Shown here piece after piece: positions 43,491-51,442 of a stretch of 64,000 nucleotides of DNA; the first letter of the stretch is position 1; each line of letters begins with the position of its first letter. A program made the position numbers and the translations under genes. The notes below the pieces were generated by a model, which was not told the DNA's origin, made no database searches, and saw nothing but the letters and a program-made list of their open reading frames with translations. Source of the stretch: Halanaerobium kushneri (lineage in GTDB: Bacteria > Bacillota > Halanaerobiia > Halanaerobiales > Halanaerobiaceae); the NCBI RefSeq assembly GCF_900156285.1, contig NZ_FTNC01000008.1, positions 62,001-126,000 on the forward strand. Direction: 5' to 3'.

Positions 43491-44405
43491 ATGAAAAAGG
43501 TTATTTTAGACTGTGATAATACAATCGGAATTCAGGAAAAAGATGTTAGTGATGGCCTTGCTTTTTTATTTTTACTTGGGCGTGAGGATATAGATCTGAT
43601 GGCGGTTACCAGTGTCTTTGGGAACAGTAGTTTAGAAGCTACTTATGAGACAACGGAAAAAATGATCAGTGATTTTGGTTTAGAAAATAAAATTAAACAT
43701 TATAAAGGAGCAGCTGAAGCTGGAGACGATAAGACGGAAGCTGCAAAATATTTGGCTCAGACTGCTGCCGAAAATAAAAATGAGATTACTTTAATTGCTA
43801 TCGGACCTCTGACTAACCTTTATGCTGCCTGGAAAATTGACAGTGACTTCTTTAAAAATTTGAAAGAAATTATTATTATGGGTGGAATAACTGAACCACT
43901 GCAGTTTGGAGAGCAGACTATTAATGAAATTCATTTTAGTCAAGACCCAGAAGCAGCAGAGCAGGTAGTTAAAGCTGAGGTTCCAGTGGCCCTAATGTCC
44001 GGCAACTTATGTCTGGCAGCGCGTTTTGGGGAAAAATCATGGCAGCGGATTAATCGTTCAAAAAATAAGGCTATTCGTGCCTATATCAGTGATAAAATTA
44101 AGCCCTGGTATGAATATTCTTCAGAGATGATTGGTTTAACAGGTTTTTATATGTGGGATGTAGTAGCAGTTGTTTATATGATGGCACCTGAGATCTTTCC
44201 TTATAATAAAAGGAAATTTGTTTCCAGTAGGGAGGATTTAAAAACTGGACAGATAAAAACAGAAAAAGCAGCAGGCCGTCTGCAGGATTCTGGAATTATA
44301 AACCTACCTTCTACTATTCTTGATACTAAAAGATTTAAAGATATTTTATTTTCTGCCTGGGATCAAATTAAGATTGTTCCAAAAGGATACAGCAGCGAAG
44401 GATAG
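43491..44405 (+). CDS. Nucleoside hydrolase (inosine-uridine preferring family)
   Basis: This 304-residue protein begins KKVILDCDNTIGIQEKDVSD, the Asp-rich calcium-binding start of the nucleoside hydrolase fold in its DNT/DVxDGLA variant. ITLIAIGPLTNLYAA, EIIIMGGITE and the late TGFYMWDVVAVVYMM (metal-binding Asp) complete the family signature. It would hydrolyse the N-glycosidic bond of ribonucleosides for salvage. GGGGGAT precedes the ATG. The frameshifted DUF2064 gene follows 55 bases later. Substrate range is not predictable. Confidence 0.88.
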   Translation: MKKVILDCDNTIGIQEKDVSDGLAFLFLLGREDIDLMAVTSVFGNSSLEATYETTEKMISDFGLENKIKHYKGAAEAGDDKTEAAKYLAQTAAENKNEITLIAIGPLTNLYAAWKIDSDFFKNLKEIIIMGGITEPLQFGEQTINEIHFSQDPEAAEQVVKAEVPVALMSGNLCLAARFGEKSWQRINRSKNKAIRAYISDKIKPWYEYSSEMIGLTGFYMWDVVAVVYMMAPEIFPYNKRKFVSSREDLKTGQIKTEKAAGRLQDSGIINLPSTILDTKRFKDILFSAWDQIKIVPKGYSSEG

Positions 44406-44460
44406 AGTTTTGATCTTTTTATAATAGTTTTTAATTTCAAGCAGATAGGAGGAGATTATC

Positions 44461-45143
44461 TTGCAGGCTGCAGTAGTGCTTATGAGAGGAGCTTCCGTAG
44501 CAGGGAAAACGAAGACTAAGCTTAATAGTCATTTAAAAGCAGAAGAATGTGCTGCCCTGGATAAAGCTTTTTTAAAAGATATGAATTTTAAGCTTTTAAA
44601 CTTAAAAAAAGTTGCTCAAAATTGGAGCTTTTTTTGAGTTATAAGCCAGAGCAAAGCCCAAAAATATTTGCTGAGGTTATTGCTAAAGACTTTATTAGAA
44701 TTCCTCAGCGTGGAGAAAGTTGTGGGGAGATAATGTATAATGCAGTAACTGAAGCTTATCAAAAGAGTAAATTACCTGTAGTTATTGTTGGTTCTAATTT
44801 TCCTCTGCTGGCTACAGACACTTTTACTGAAGCCTTTGCAGGTTTAAAAGAGAGAGATATTGTTATTGGACCGTCTGTGGATGGCAGTTATTATCTTTTA
44901 GGAATGAAAAAGCCAGAAGAATCTCTTTTTTATTTTAAGGACTGGAGAAAGCAGTCAATACTAGAAAAAACTATTAAAGCAGCAAGTCAGCATAATTTAA
45001 AGATTCATTTTTTGCCGGAGGCAGCTGAAATAAACACTTTTAAAGAATTACTTCGATTAAGGTTTGAATTGATTGGGAAAAATATTGATTCAAATTATCT
45101 TAAAAATACCCGAAAAATAATAGATGAATTGTTTATTTATTAA
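44461..45143 (+). pseudogene. Frameshifted DUF2064/TIGR04282-type glycosyltransferase-like gene
   Basis: A TTG at 44461, seven bases after AGGAGG, opens a frame reading AAVVLMRGASVAGKTKTKLN, which resembles the family start (AKAPxPGxVKTRL). It stops at TGA 44635-44637. The rest of the protein continues in a different frame from about 44618: ELFLSYKPEQSPKIFAEVIA, VVIVGSNFPLLATDTFTEAF and VIGPSVDGSYYLLGMKKPEE. The offset equals one missing base (or two extra) near 44610-44622. Active-site positions have also drifted: the expected GSDSP reads GSNFP and the N-terminal Pro and Arg are changed. This favours a decaying gene over a sequencing slip. Confidence 0.75.
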
Positions 45144-45252
45144 TAATTTTAAGTTTAGCCAGCTGAATAGTTGGTGGTTAAGTCAACAAATATTTAGCTT
45201 TATGGTAATAGTATTATTTTATATTTATTTTTGAGAACTGTGGGGTGAAAGA

Positions 45253-45531
45253 ATGAACTCACTATCAGATGAGGATAAGAAAAATTTAATTGTGAGACTG
45301 CGGCGGGTCGAAGGTCAGGTCAGGGGACTGCAGAGGATGATTGATCAAGAAAAGTACTGTGTTGATATTTTAACACAGATTAATGCCTGTCGGGGTGCCT
45401 TAAAAAAAGTAGGACTTAAAATATTGGATCGACATGTTAATGGTTGTGTTAAAAATGCAATTTCTCAGGAAGAAGGAGAAGAAGAGATTATATCTGAATT
45501 GATGGATGTTTTAGACAAATTTACTGATTAA
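45253..45531 (+). CDS. csoR: CsoR/RcnR-family metal-responsive repressor
   Basis: This 92-residue all-helical DUF156 protein has metal ligands at the positions known for copper-sensing CsoR of Mycobacterium: Cys36 (EKYCVDILTQ), His61 and Cys65 (DRHVNGCVKNAI). Lys/Arg residues in helix 1 (IVRLRRVEGQVRGLQRMIDQ) contact DNA. The Cys-His-Cys set favours Cu(I) over the nickel or persulfide sensors of the family. It is not next to copper pump or chaperone genes: the next gene encodes a YdcF protein and the previous one is a pseudogene. Its regulon must lie elsewhere. A terminator follows directly. Confidence 0.87.
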   Translation: MNSLSDEDKKNLIVRLRRVEGQVRGLQRMIDQEKYCVDILTQINACRGALKKVGLKILDRHVNGCVKNAISQEEGEEEIISELMDVLDKFTD

Positions 45532-45537
45532 ATTTAT

Positions 45538-45562
45538 CCCCGCTGCTGGCGGGGTTTTTTTA
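45538..45562 (+). terminator. Rho-independent terminator after csoR
   Basis: CCCCGC (45538-45543) pairs with GCGGGG (45549-45554) around a five-base loop, followed by seven T. The Shine-Dalgarno AGGAGGG of the next gene starts at once after it. Confidence 0.85.
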
Positions 45563-45572
45563 GGAGGGAATC

Positions 45573-46331
45573 ATGTTAGTTTTAGAAAAAATTATTGCTT
45601 CTCTAGTTATGCCGCCAGGATTATTTATATTATTATTGATAATTTTGACTGGCTATTTATTTAAAAGATCAAAGTCAGGGATCATAAAATTAACAGCTTT
45701 ATTTATGCTGTTTTTATGTTTTTTTCTTTCCACTGCCTTTGGTGTTCAGCTGTTACTTCATCCACTGGAAAATTATGCCGAAAAAATTTCAGTTAATCCC
45801 TTTAAAAGATATCCAATTGTGGTACTTGGGGGAGGGTTAAATTATTATTCTGACAACGAAGTGGCTCCTTCACTGCACAGTATTCAGAGACTGGTCAGAG
45901 GGTATCAGCTGCAGCGACGTTTAAAAACACCTTTAATTTATTCAGGGGGAGTTGCTATTGGCCAGGAAAAGATTTCCGAGGCTGATGCTGCGGAAGATTT
46001 CCTGGAGAGTCTGGGAATGAATAAAGAATTTTATATTAGCGAAGATAGGGCTCAAACAACATTTGAGAATGCAGCTTATTTAAAGAAATGGCTTGAAGAA
46101 AACGAAGTTGAAAAAGTTTATCTTGTAACGTCAGCCTATCATACTTTACGGGCTGCAGCTGTTTTTAAAGCTCAAAATATAGATTTTTTGGCAGTGCATT
46201 CTGGTTTTATTTATGATCATCAATTTAGCTGGCTTGATTATCTGCCAAATAGAGGAGCTCTTAGTGCCAATCTTGCAGCACTGCATGAGTGGGTTGGGTT
46301 ATTCTGGTACTATATTCGTGGTCGGATTTAG
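45573..46331 (+). CDS. YdcF/ElyC-family membrane protein (DUF218)
   Basis: This 252-residue protein has two N-terminal transmembrane helices (about residues 8-27 and 37-60) followed by a soluble DUF218 domain. That domain contains IVVLGGGLNYYSDNE, TPLIYSGGVAIGQEKISEAD, EDRAQTTFENAAYLKKWLEE and YLVTSAYHTLRAAAVF. Relatives such as E. coli ElyC and SanA affect envelope integrity and peptidoglycan precursor use, but their biochemical activity is unclear. AGGAGGG lies before the ATG, only a few bases after the csoR terminator, so transcription may depend on read-through. Confidence 0.87.
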   Translation: MLVLEKIIASLVMPPGLFILLLIILTGYLFKRSKSGIIKLTALFMLFLCFFLSTAFGVQLLLHPLENYAEKISVNPFKRYPIVVLGGGLNYYSDNEVAPSLHSIQRLVRGYQLQRRLKTPLIYSGGVAIGQEKISEADAAEDFLESLGMNKEFYISEDRAQTTFENAAYLKKWLEENEVEKVYLVTSAYHTLRAAAVFKAQNIDFLAVHSGFIYDHQFSWLDYLPNRGALSANLAALHEWVGLFWYYIRGRI

Positions 46332-46551
46332 ATAATTTAAAGCAGAAAGAGTTCGGAGAGTAGTTTAATATTTTGGATTTTGAATAAATTATTTTAGATT
46401 AATTGTTAAACTTTAATGATATTTTAAAGTTTTTCTGATAAACTATAAATGTATCTTAGAGAGAGTATTTAAAATCAAAGAGCAGAGAGTAATCAAATCT
46501 CTTTTTAAGTAAATTAATGATAAAAATTACTCTTAAGGAGCTTGATATTTT

Positions 46552-47418
46552 ATGGCTAAAGATATGTTTAAGAAAAGGAAGAAAATTGATCTGCATATGC
46601 ATACAACTGCCTCTGATGGTGCTTCCACTCCGGCAGAATTGGTAAAAAATTGTATAGAATTAGGTTTAAAAATTATTGCTGTGACCGACCATGATAATTT
46701 GACTGCAGTTAAGGAAGTACAGGAGTTGGGCCAGAAACAGGGATTAAAAGTTGTGCCTGGAATAGAAATTTCTACTTATCGTGGGGAAGCAGAATATCAT
46801 ATCCTGGGTTATTTTGTTGATCCAGAAAATGATGCCCTACTGGGTTTAACCGAAGCAATTTTAGATTCTAGAGTCGAGAGAACTCATAAAATGATAAAAA
46901 AATTGACAGAGATGGGTTATCCGCTTGAATTTAAAGATGTTAAAAAATATGCTACTGGTGTCAGTCTTGGTCGTCCCCACGTGGCAAGGGCCATGGTTGA
47001 GAAAGGATATATTGAAGAAATTGGTGATGCTTTTACTGAAGAGTTTATTGCTGGTGGAGGCAGGGCCTATGTCGAAAAGAAAAATGTTCTACCCGCTGAA
47101 GCAATAGAAGTTATTTTAAAAGCAGGAGGAATACCTGTAATTGCACATCCGCATGTTATTAATCACGGTCAGTCACTGGCTAAAGAGGAGATAGCTCGTT
47201 TAAAAAGTGTTGGTTTAAGAGGGGTAGAAGTCTATCAGACAAAACATAACCAAAGAATCACTCAAAAATATAAAAAGATTGCAGAAGAACTTGATCTTTT
47301 AGTTACAGGAGGTTCTGATTATCACGGCGAAAACTCACCCGGGATTTTGCCTGGCGATTGTGGAATAACAAAAGCTGAATTTGATGAGCTGGAAAGTTAT
47401 GCCCATTCTATGCTATAA
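46552..47418 (+). CDS. PHP-domain phosphoesterase (RNase AM/YciV type)
   Basis: This 288-residue protein has a complete PHP metal site: IDLHMHTTASDGASTPAELV, AVTDHDNL, PGIEISTYRGEAEYHILGYF, IPVIAHPHV and the final VTGGSDYHGENSPGI. This layout fits the YciV/TrpH group, which includes 3',5'-nucleotide bisphosphate phosphatase and 5'-3' exonuclease RNase AM. AAGGAG is somewhat far from ATG 46552, and ATG 46564 is an alternative start. A terminator follows. The upstream 220 bases are AT-rich with no clear promoter pair. Confidence 0.88.
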   Translation: MAKDMFKKRKKIDLHMHTTASDGASTPAELVKNCIELGLKIIAVTDHDNLTAVKEVQELGQKQGLKVVPGIEISTYRGEAEYHILGYFVDPENDALLGLTEAILDSRVERTHKMIKKLTEMGYPLEFKDVKKYATGVSLGRPHVARAMVEKGYIEEIGDAFTEEFIAGGGRAYVEKKNVLPAEAIEVILKAGGIPVIAHPHVINHGQSLAKEEIARLKSVGLRGVEVYQTKHNQRITQKYKKIAEELDLLVTGGSDYHGENSPGILPGDCGITKAEFDELESYAHSML

Positions 47419-47459
47419 TAAATATCAGTCATTATAAGGGCTGATTATTTTGAAAATGG

Positions 47460-47485
47460 AGCCGGATAAAAGTCCGGCTTTTTTC
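47460..47485 (+). terminator. Rho-independent terminator after PHP gene
   Basis: AGCCGGA (47460-47466) pairs with TCCGGCT (47473-47479) around TAAAAG, followed by a T run. Confidence 0.85.
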
Positions 47486-47598
47486 AAACTTACTTATTAA
47501 TATTTTAGTTTATTAGGCTAGAATAGAGGAACAGTCAAAGTTTTGAGATTGTATAATTTGATTATTTAATAATTAAAAAGGAGTAGTGAGTAAAGAGA

Positions 47599-48606
47599 AT
47601 GTATAATGTAACAATGATTGCTGGAGATGGTATTGGTCCTGAAATTTCTGCGGCTGTTGCAGAAATTATTGCTGCTGCAGGAGTGGATATTAACTGGGAC
47701 AGGGTAGAAGCCGGGGCAGGCGTAATGGATAAGTATGGAACACCACTGCCAGAGGAAGTATTTAAATCAATTAGGAAAAATAAAGTTGCCTTAAAAGGGC
47801 CGATTACAACTCCTGTGGGTAGTGGATTTAGAAGTGTAAATGTGGCTATTCGTAAAGAATTAAACTTATATGCCAATGTCCGTCCCCTACAGGTGCATGC
47901 TAAAAAATTTGCCAAAGATGAAAATATTGATATGGTTGTTTTTCGAGAGAATACAGAAGGTCTTTATGTAGGGATTGAGCATTATGTAGGAGACCAGGCT
48001 GCAGAAAGTATTAAAATTATCACCCGCAAAGCTTCTCGCAAAATTACCGAAAGGGCTTTTGAATATGCAGTCCGGGAAGGTCGCAAAAAAGTAACAGCTG
48101 TGCATAAGGCTAACATCTTAAAATACAGTGATGGTCTATTTTTAGAAGAGGCCCGTAAAGTTGCTGAGAAATATAAAAAAACAAATCCCGAAATAGAATT
48201 TAATGATAAAATTGTAGACAATATGTGTATGCAGATGGTTCAGTATCCAGAGCAGTATGATGTTTTAGTTATGCCTAATCTCTATGGAGACATTGTTTCT
48301 GATCTTGGGGCCGGCCTGATTGGTGGGCTTGGACTTGCTCCGGGAATGAATCTCGGTGATGAGATTGCAGTTTTTGAAGCAGTTCACGGCAGTGCACCTG
48401 ATATTGCCGGTCAGAATAAGGCCAACCCAGTAGCACTGTTATTTTCTTCTGTTCTGATGCTGAGGCATTTAGGAGAGACTAAGGCGGCTGAGAGAATAGA
48501 AAAAGCAGCTTCTGCAGTTTTAAATAAAGGTGAAGTTTTAACTGGGGACTTAGGTGGTAGTGCTGCCACTGATGAGATTACTAAAGCAATTATTAATGAA
48601 CTATAA
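47599..48606 (+). CDS. NAD-dependent isocitrate dehydrogenase (isocitrate/isopropylmalate family)
   Basis: This 335-residue beta-decarboxylating dehydrogenase has [20 protein letters not shown] at the start, the substrate loop [37 protein letters not shown] and the family signature [20 protein letters not shown]. The Ser/Asn-containing substrate loop (RSVNVAIRK) fits isocitrate better than isopropylmalate. The coenzyme region [15 protein letters not shown] suggests NAD. An aconitase gene follows after 54 bases, so together they convert citrate to 2-oxoglutarate for glutamate synthesis. AAGGAG is 14 bases before the ATG, which is rather distant. Homoisocitrate or isopropylmalate use is less likely. 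Confidence 0.85.
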   Translation: MYNVTMIAGDGIGPEISAAVAEIIAAAGVDINWDRVEAGAGVMDKYGTPLPEEVFKSIRKNKVALKGPITTPVGSGFRSVNVAIRKELNLYANVRPLQVHAKKFAKDENIDMVVFRENTEGLYVGIEHYVGDQAAESIKIITRKASRKITERAFEYAVREGRKKVTAVHKANILKYSDGLFLEEARKVAEKYKKTNPEIEFNDKIVDNMCMQMVQYPEQYDVLVMPNLYGDIVSDLGAGLIGGLGLAPGMNLGDEIAVFEAVHGSAPDIAGQNKANPVALLFSSVLMLRHLGETKAAERIEKAASAVLNKGEVLTGDLGGSAATDEITKAIINEL

Positions 48607-48660
48607 TTAATATAAGTCTGTCCATATGTTGGGCAGAAGATAAGGGAGGAGAGTTAGTTA

Positions 48661-51234
48661 ATGGAAGAAAAATTAAAAATTTTATTGGACTGTTTAGAAG
48701 AATATAAGAGTAAAGCAGTAGCGAGAAAAAATACTTATGGACTGGATCCCCGTCCTCTGGAGGCTGAAGAGGTTGAATGTCTATTTAGTGGTTTGCAGGC
48801 AGAGGGGCTTGAGCATAAAAGTTTTGAGATATTTAAAGAAGAAAGGCTTGATCTTCTGGTATTGAGGCTTTTAAGGGAAGAGGTTAAGCGTGGTACTTTT
48901 CCTGCTTCTCACGCAAAGGCTCAAGGTCTGGCTCAAATTATAAAGGAAGCAAAGATTAGGGAAGAAGAAAATAAATATTTAACTGCTGATCAGGCACTTG
49001 AGCTGCTGGAAGCTATGAAGGGAGGGGCTGCTACTTCAAGACTAATTGATCTTTTTGCTAAGGAGATATATAGAGATCAAATCACTGAAATTTTAAAAGA
49101 AACAGTACTTGTTACTCAGGCTGATTTTGAACAGCTGGAAGAACTGGCGGGCGAAAATCCTTATTTTAAAAAGAAAATTAATGAGCTGATGCTGAGCTGG
49201 GCCTACCGAGATTTTTCAGCTGACTGGGAGCTTAGAGATCAGTATTTTGGTTTATCGCTGCGGGTCGGTGATAATATTACTACAGGTCACCTGAGTCCTT
49301 CCAAAAATGCAGACAGCAGAACAGATCAGCCCCACCATGCACAATTTGTAATGGATGGACGTGATGACGAAGAAGATCTTTGGGGGCGTCTGGATAACTT
49401 AAAGTCTAAAACCAGTAAAAATGAAAGTGTATTTTTTACTGCTGGTAAGGCTTTAGGAGAGGGTTCATCCCGTAAATCTGCAACTTACACAATGCAGCAG
49501 CTTTTGGGTGAGGTAGTTAAAGGTGAACCGGAAAAGAAAAAAGGTGGTGTGGTAGTAGCTAAGAGTTTTGCTCCTATTTTTAAAGAATCTCTGGTGGCAT
49601 CAGGTATTTTACCACTGGAAGCCGATACAACTGAGATTAAAGAAGGAGACAGTTTAAAAGTAGATTTGAATTCTAAAAAGCTTTTTGTTAATCCTGATTC
49701 TGATTCTGAATATGAGCTGGAGATAAAACTGCCAATTGACTATAAAATGAAAAAAATTGCTGCTGGTGGCATGACCTATTTTGATGCTGGTAATGAACTA
49801 CAAAAAATGGCGCTTAACTATTGTAAAAAGAATGGAATTGAAACAGGTGATGTTAAAACTCCTGCTGAAGAGAATGTTGTTGAGGAAGATTCGAAACCTC
49901 CTCAAACTCTGGCCCAGAAAATTGTAGCCTATAATCGACTTGATGGTAAGGATACAATTTTGCCGGGGGAAACAGCCCAGGTTAAAATGAGAGGAGCTTT
50001 TTCTCAGGATACCACCGGACCAATGACAATGGATGAATACCAGTCAATGGCCGGGGGAGATTTTGGAGCTGAATTTGTAGTTCAATCTCTATGTCATACA
50101 GGTGAGTGTCCTTCCAGTGCTGAAAGAGATACTCATAAATTTTTACATGATTTCGTTACTGAACGTGGTGGAGTTTGTCTGCAGACTGGTGAAGGAATTA
50201 TCCATACAATTGGGAACCGGTTTGTACTGCCGACTGATGTAATTGTTGGTGGGGATTCTCATACCAGAACTCCCAGGGGAGTTTCTTTTCCTGCGGCTTC
50301 GGACATTGTAGCAGGAGTTATGAAATATGGTAAACAGGATCTGACCATGGACGAATCAGTAAAAGTTAAATTTATCGGTCGTCCTCCGGAGGGAATTACT
50401 GCTCGTGATTTAGTTTCGGCTTTAGTTATTTACGCAGATAAAACTGTTGGTAAAGATATTTATAACGGACGGATTATTGAAATGGAAGGAGTAGAATTTT
50501 TAAGTTCTGATGAGCGCTATATTTTAACAAATGCTGTTGCTGAAAGAAGTGCTTCAGCAGGTGTTGTACCTTCTGATAAGACTACAGTTAAGACGATTGA
50601 AGATAATCTCCAATATTTAAAATCTAGACCTGATGCTGAAAGCTCACCATCTGTAAGAAATACGATTAAGGCAATAGAGGATTATCTGGAGGCTCCAGTT
50701 TTATTTACAGCAGATGAAGATGCAGAATATGCTGCAGAAATTGAAATTCCTCTTGAAGAACTTGATCAACCTCTGGTTGCCAAACCGCATCATCCTGATA
50801 ATGTTGCTCCCTTAAGTGAAGTTGAAGGAGAAAAAATTGATGAGGTTTATATAGGTAGCTGTGTAGGTGGAGATTTGAAAAGTATTAAGGAAGCAGCAGA
50901 TGTTATAGAAGGTCATAAGATTCCTCAAAGTGTTAATGTAGTAGTCGGACCTGCTTCGCGGGATATTTATGAGGAATTAATTGTAGATGGAACAATGGCT
51001 AAATTGACACACGCAGGGGCAACAGTGATTATGCCAGGCTGTGGCCTTTGTATGGGTAATAAACGTAGAATTGGATCAGGAGCAACTGCTTTTACCACAA
51101 CTACCCGGAACTACCAGTCCCGGATTGGACCTTCTGATTCTCGTACTTATCTTGGAAGTGCTCAGGTGGCAGGCTGTGTGGCTGTACTTGGTCATATACC
51201 TTCCAGGGAAGAGTATTTTAAGTTATATAAATAA
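48661..51234 (+). CDS. acnB: Aconitate hydratase B (AcnB type)
   Basis: The 857-residue product has the AcnB order: N-terminal helical HEAT-like domain (residues 1-160), the swivel domain placed before the catalytic part (about 165-380, GDNITTGHLSPSKNADSRTD), then the iron-sulfur catalytic domains. Cluster ligands are Cys in YIGSCVGGDLKSIKEA and two Cys in MPGCGLCMGNKRRIGSG. Substrate motifs include VVQSLCHTGECPSSAERDTH and VGGDSHTRTPRGVSFPA. It isomerises citrate and isocitrate through cis-aconitate. AcnB is common in Proteobacteria and found in some anaerobic Firmicutes. It is co-directional with, and probably co-transcribed with, the isocitrate dehydrogenase. Confidence 0.93.
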   Translation: MEEKLKILLDCLEEYKSKAVARKNTYGLDPRPLEAEEVECLFSGLQAEGLEHKSFEIFKEERLDLLVLRLLREEVKRGTFPASHAKAQGLAQIIKEAKIREEENKYLTADQALELLEAMKGGAATSRLIDLFAKEIYRDQITEILKETVLVTQADFEQLEELAGENPYFKKKINELMLSWAYRDFSADWELRDQYFGLSLRVGDNITTGHLSPSKNADSRTDQPHHAQFVMDGRDDEEDLWGRLDNLKSKTSKNESVFFTAGKALGEGSSRKSATYTMQQLLGEVVKGEPEKKKGGVVVAKSFAPIFKESLVASGILPLEADTTEIKEGDSLKVDLNSKKLFVNPDSDSEYELEIKLPIDYKMKKIAAGGMTYFDAGNELQKMALNYCKKNGIETGDVKTPAEENVVEEDSKPPQTLAQKIVAYNRLDGKDTILPGETAQVKMRGAFSQDTTGPMTMDEYQSMAGGDFGAEFVVQSLCHTGECPSSAERDTHKFLHDFVTERGGVCLQTGEGIIHTIGNRFVLPTDVIVGGDSHTRTPRGVSFPAASDIVAGVMKYGKQDLTMDESVKVKFIGRPPEGITARDLVSALVIYADKTVGKDIYNGRIIEMEGVEFLSSDERYILTNAVAERSASAGVVPSDKTTVKTIEDNLQYLKSRPDAESSPSVRNTIKAIEDYLEAPVLFTADEDAEYAAEIEIPLEELDQPLVAKPHHPDNVAPLSEVEGEKIDEVYIGSCVGGDLKSIKEAADVIEGHKIPQSVNVVVGPASRDIYEELIVDGTMAKLTHAGATVIMPGCGLCMGNKRRIGSGATAFTTTTRNYQSRIGPSDSRTYLGSAQVAGCVAVLGHIPSREEYFKLYK

Positions 51235-51304
51235 AAAATGTGCAGGTACCTGGTACCACCCGATATTTGTCGAAATATGCGATAAAAGATTTGCTGAAAT
51301 AAGC

Positions 51305-51333
51305 TTGTAATTTAAGTTGAATTTCTATATAAT
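51305..51333 (+). promoter_or_regulatory. Promoter between acnB and the helicase gene
   Basis: TTGTAA (51305-51310) and TATAAT (51328-51333) are 17 bases apart. A long T-tailed hairpin starts 25 bases downstream of the -10 box, before the helicase gene. Confidence 0.55.
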
Positions 51334-51357
51334 TAGTAATCGTTGCACCAAAATATT

Positions 51358-51404
51358 AGCTGTCTGTTGATTTGATATTTTATCAGCAGGCGGCTTTCTT
51401 TTGT
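51358..51404 (+). terminator. Long T-tailed hairpin before the helicase gene
   Basis: A 14-base-pair stem (51358-51371 with 51382-51395, several G-U pairs) has a ten-base loop and a T-rich tail. It can serve as the acnB terminator or as an attenuator for the promoter just upstream. Confidence 0.75.
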
Positions 51405-51442
51405 TTTAACTTATAAAATTCTGAAAATAGAAGGAGACAAAA

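Noticed and set aside
44600-44637. Programmed frameshifting in the DUF2064-type gene
   Set aside because: There is no upstream Shine-Dalgarno-like stimulator or downstream stem of note, the T run lies after the break, and several active-site residues are altered, so simple decay is more likely.
51243-51260. GGTACCTGGTACC palindrome as an attachment or integration site
   Set aside because: No integrase or mobile gene is nearby and no second matching copy flanks a region. At most it is a repeat fragment.
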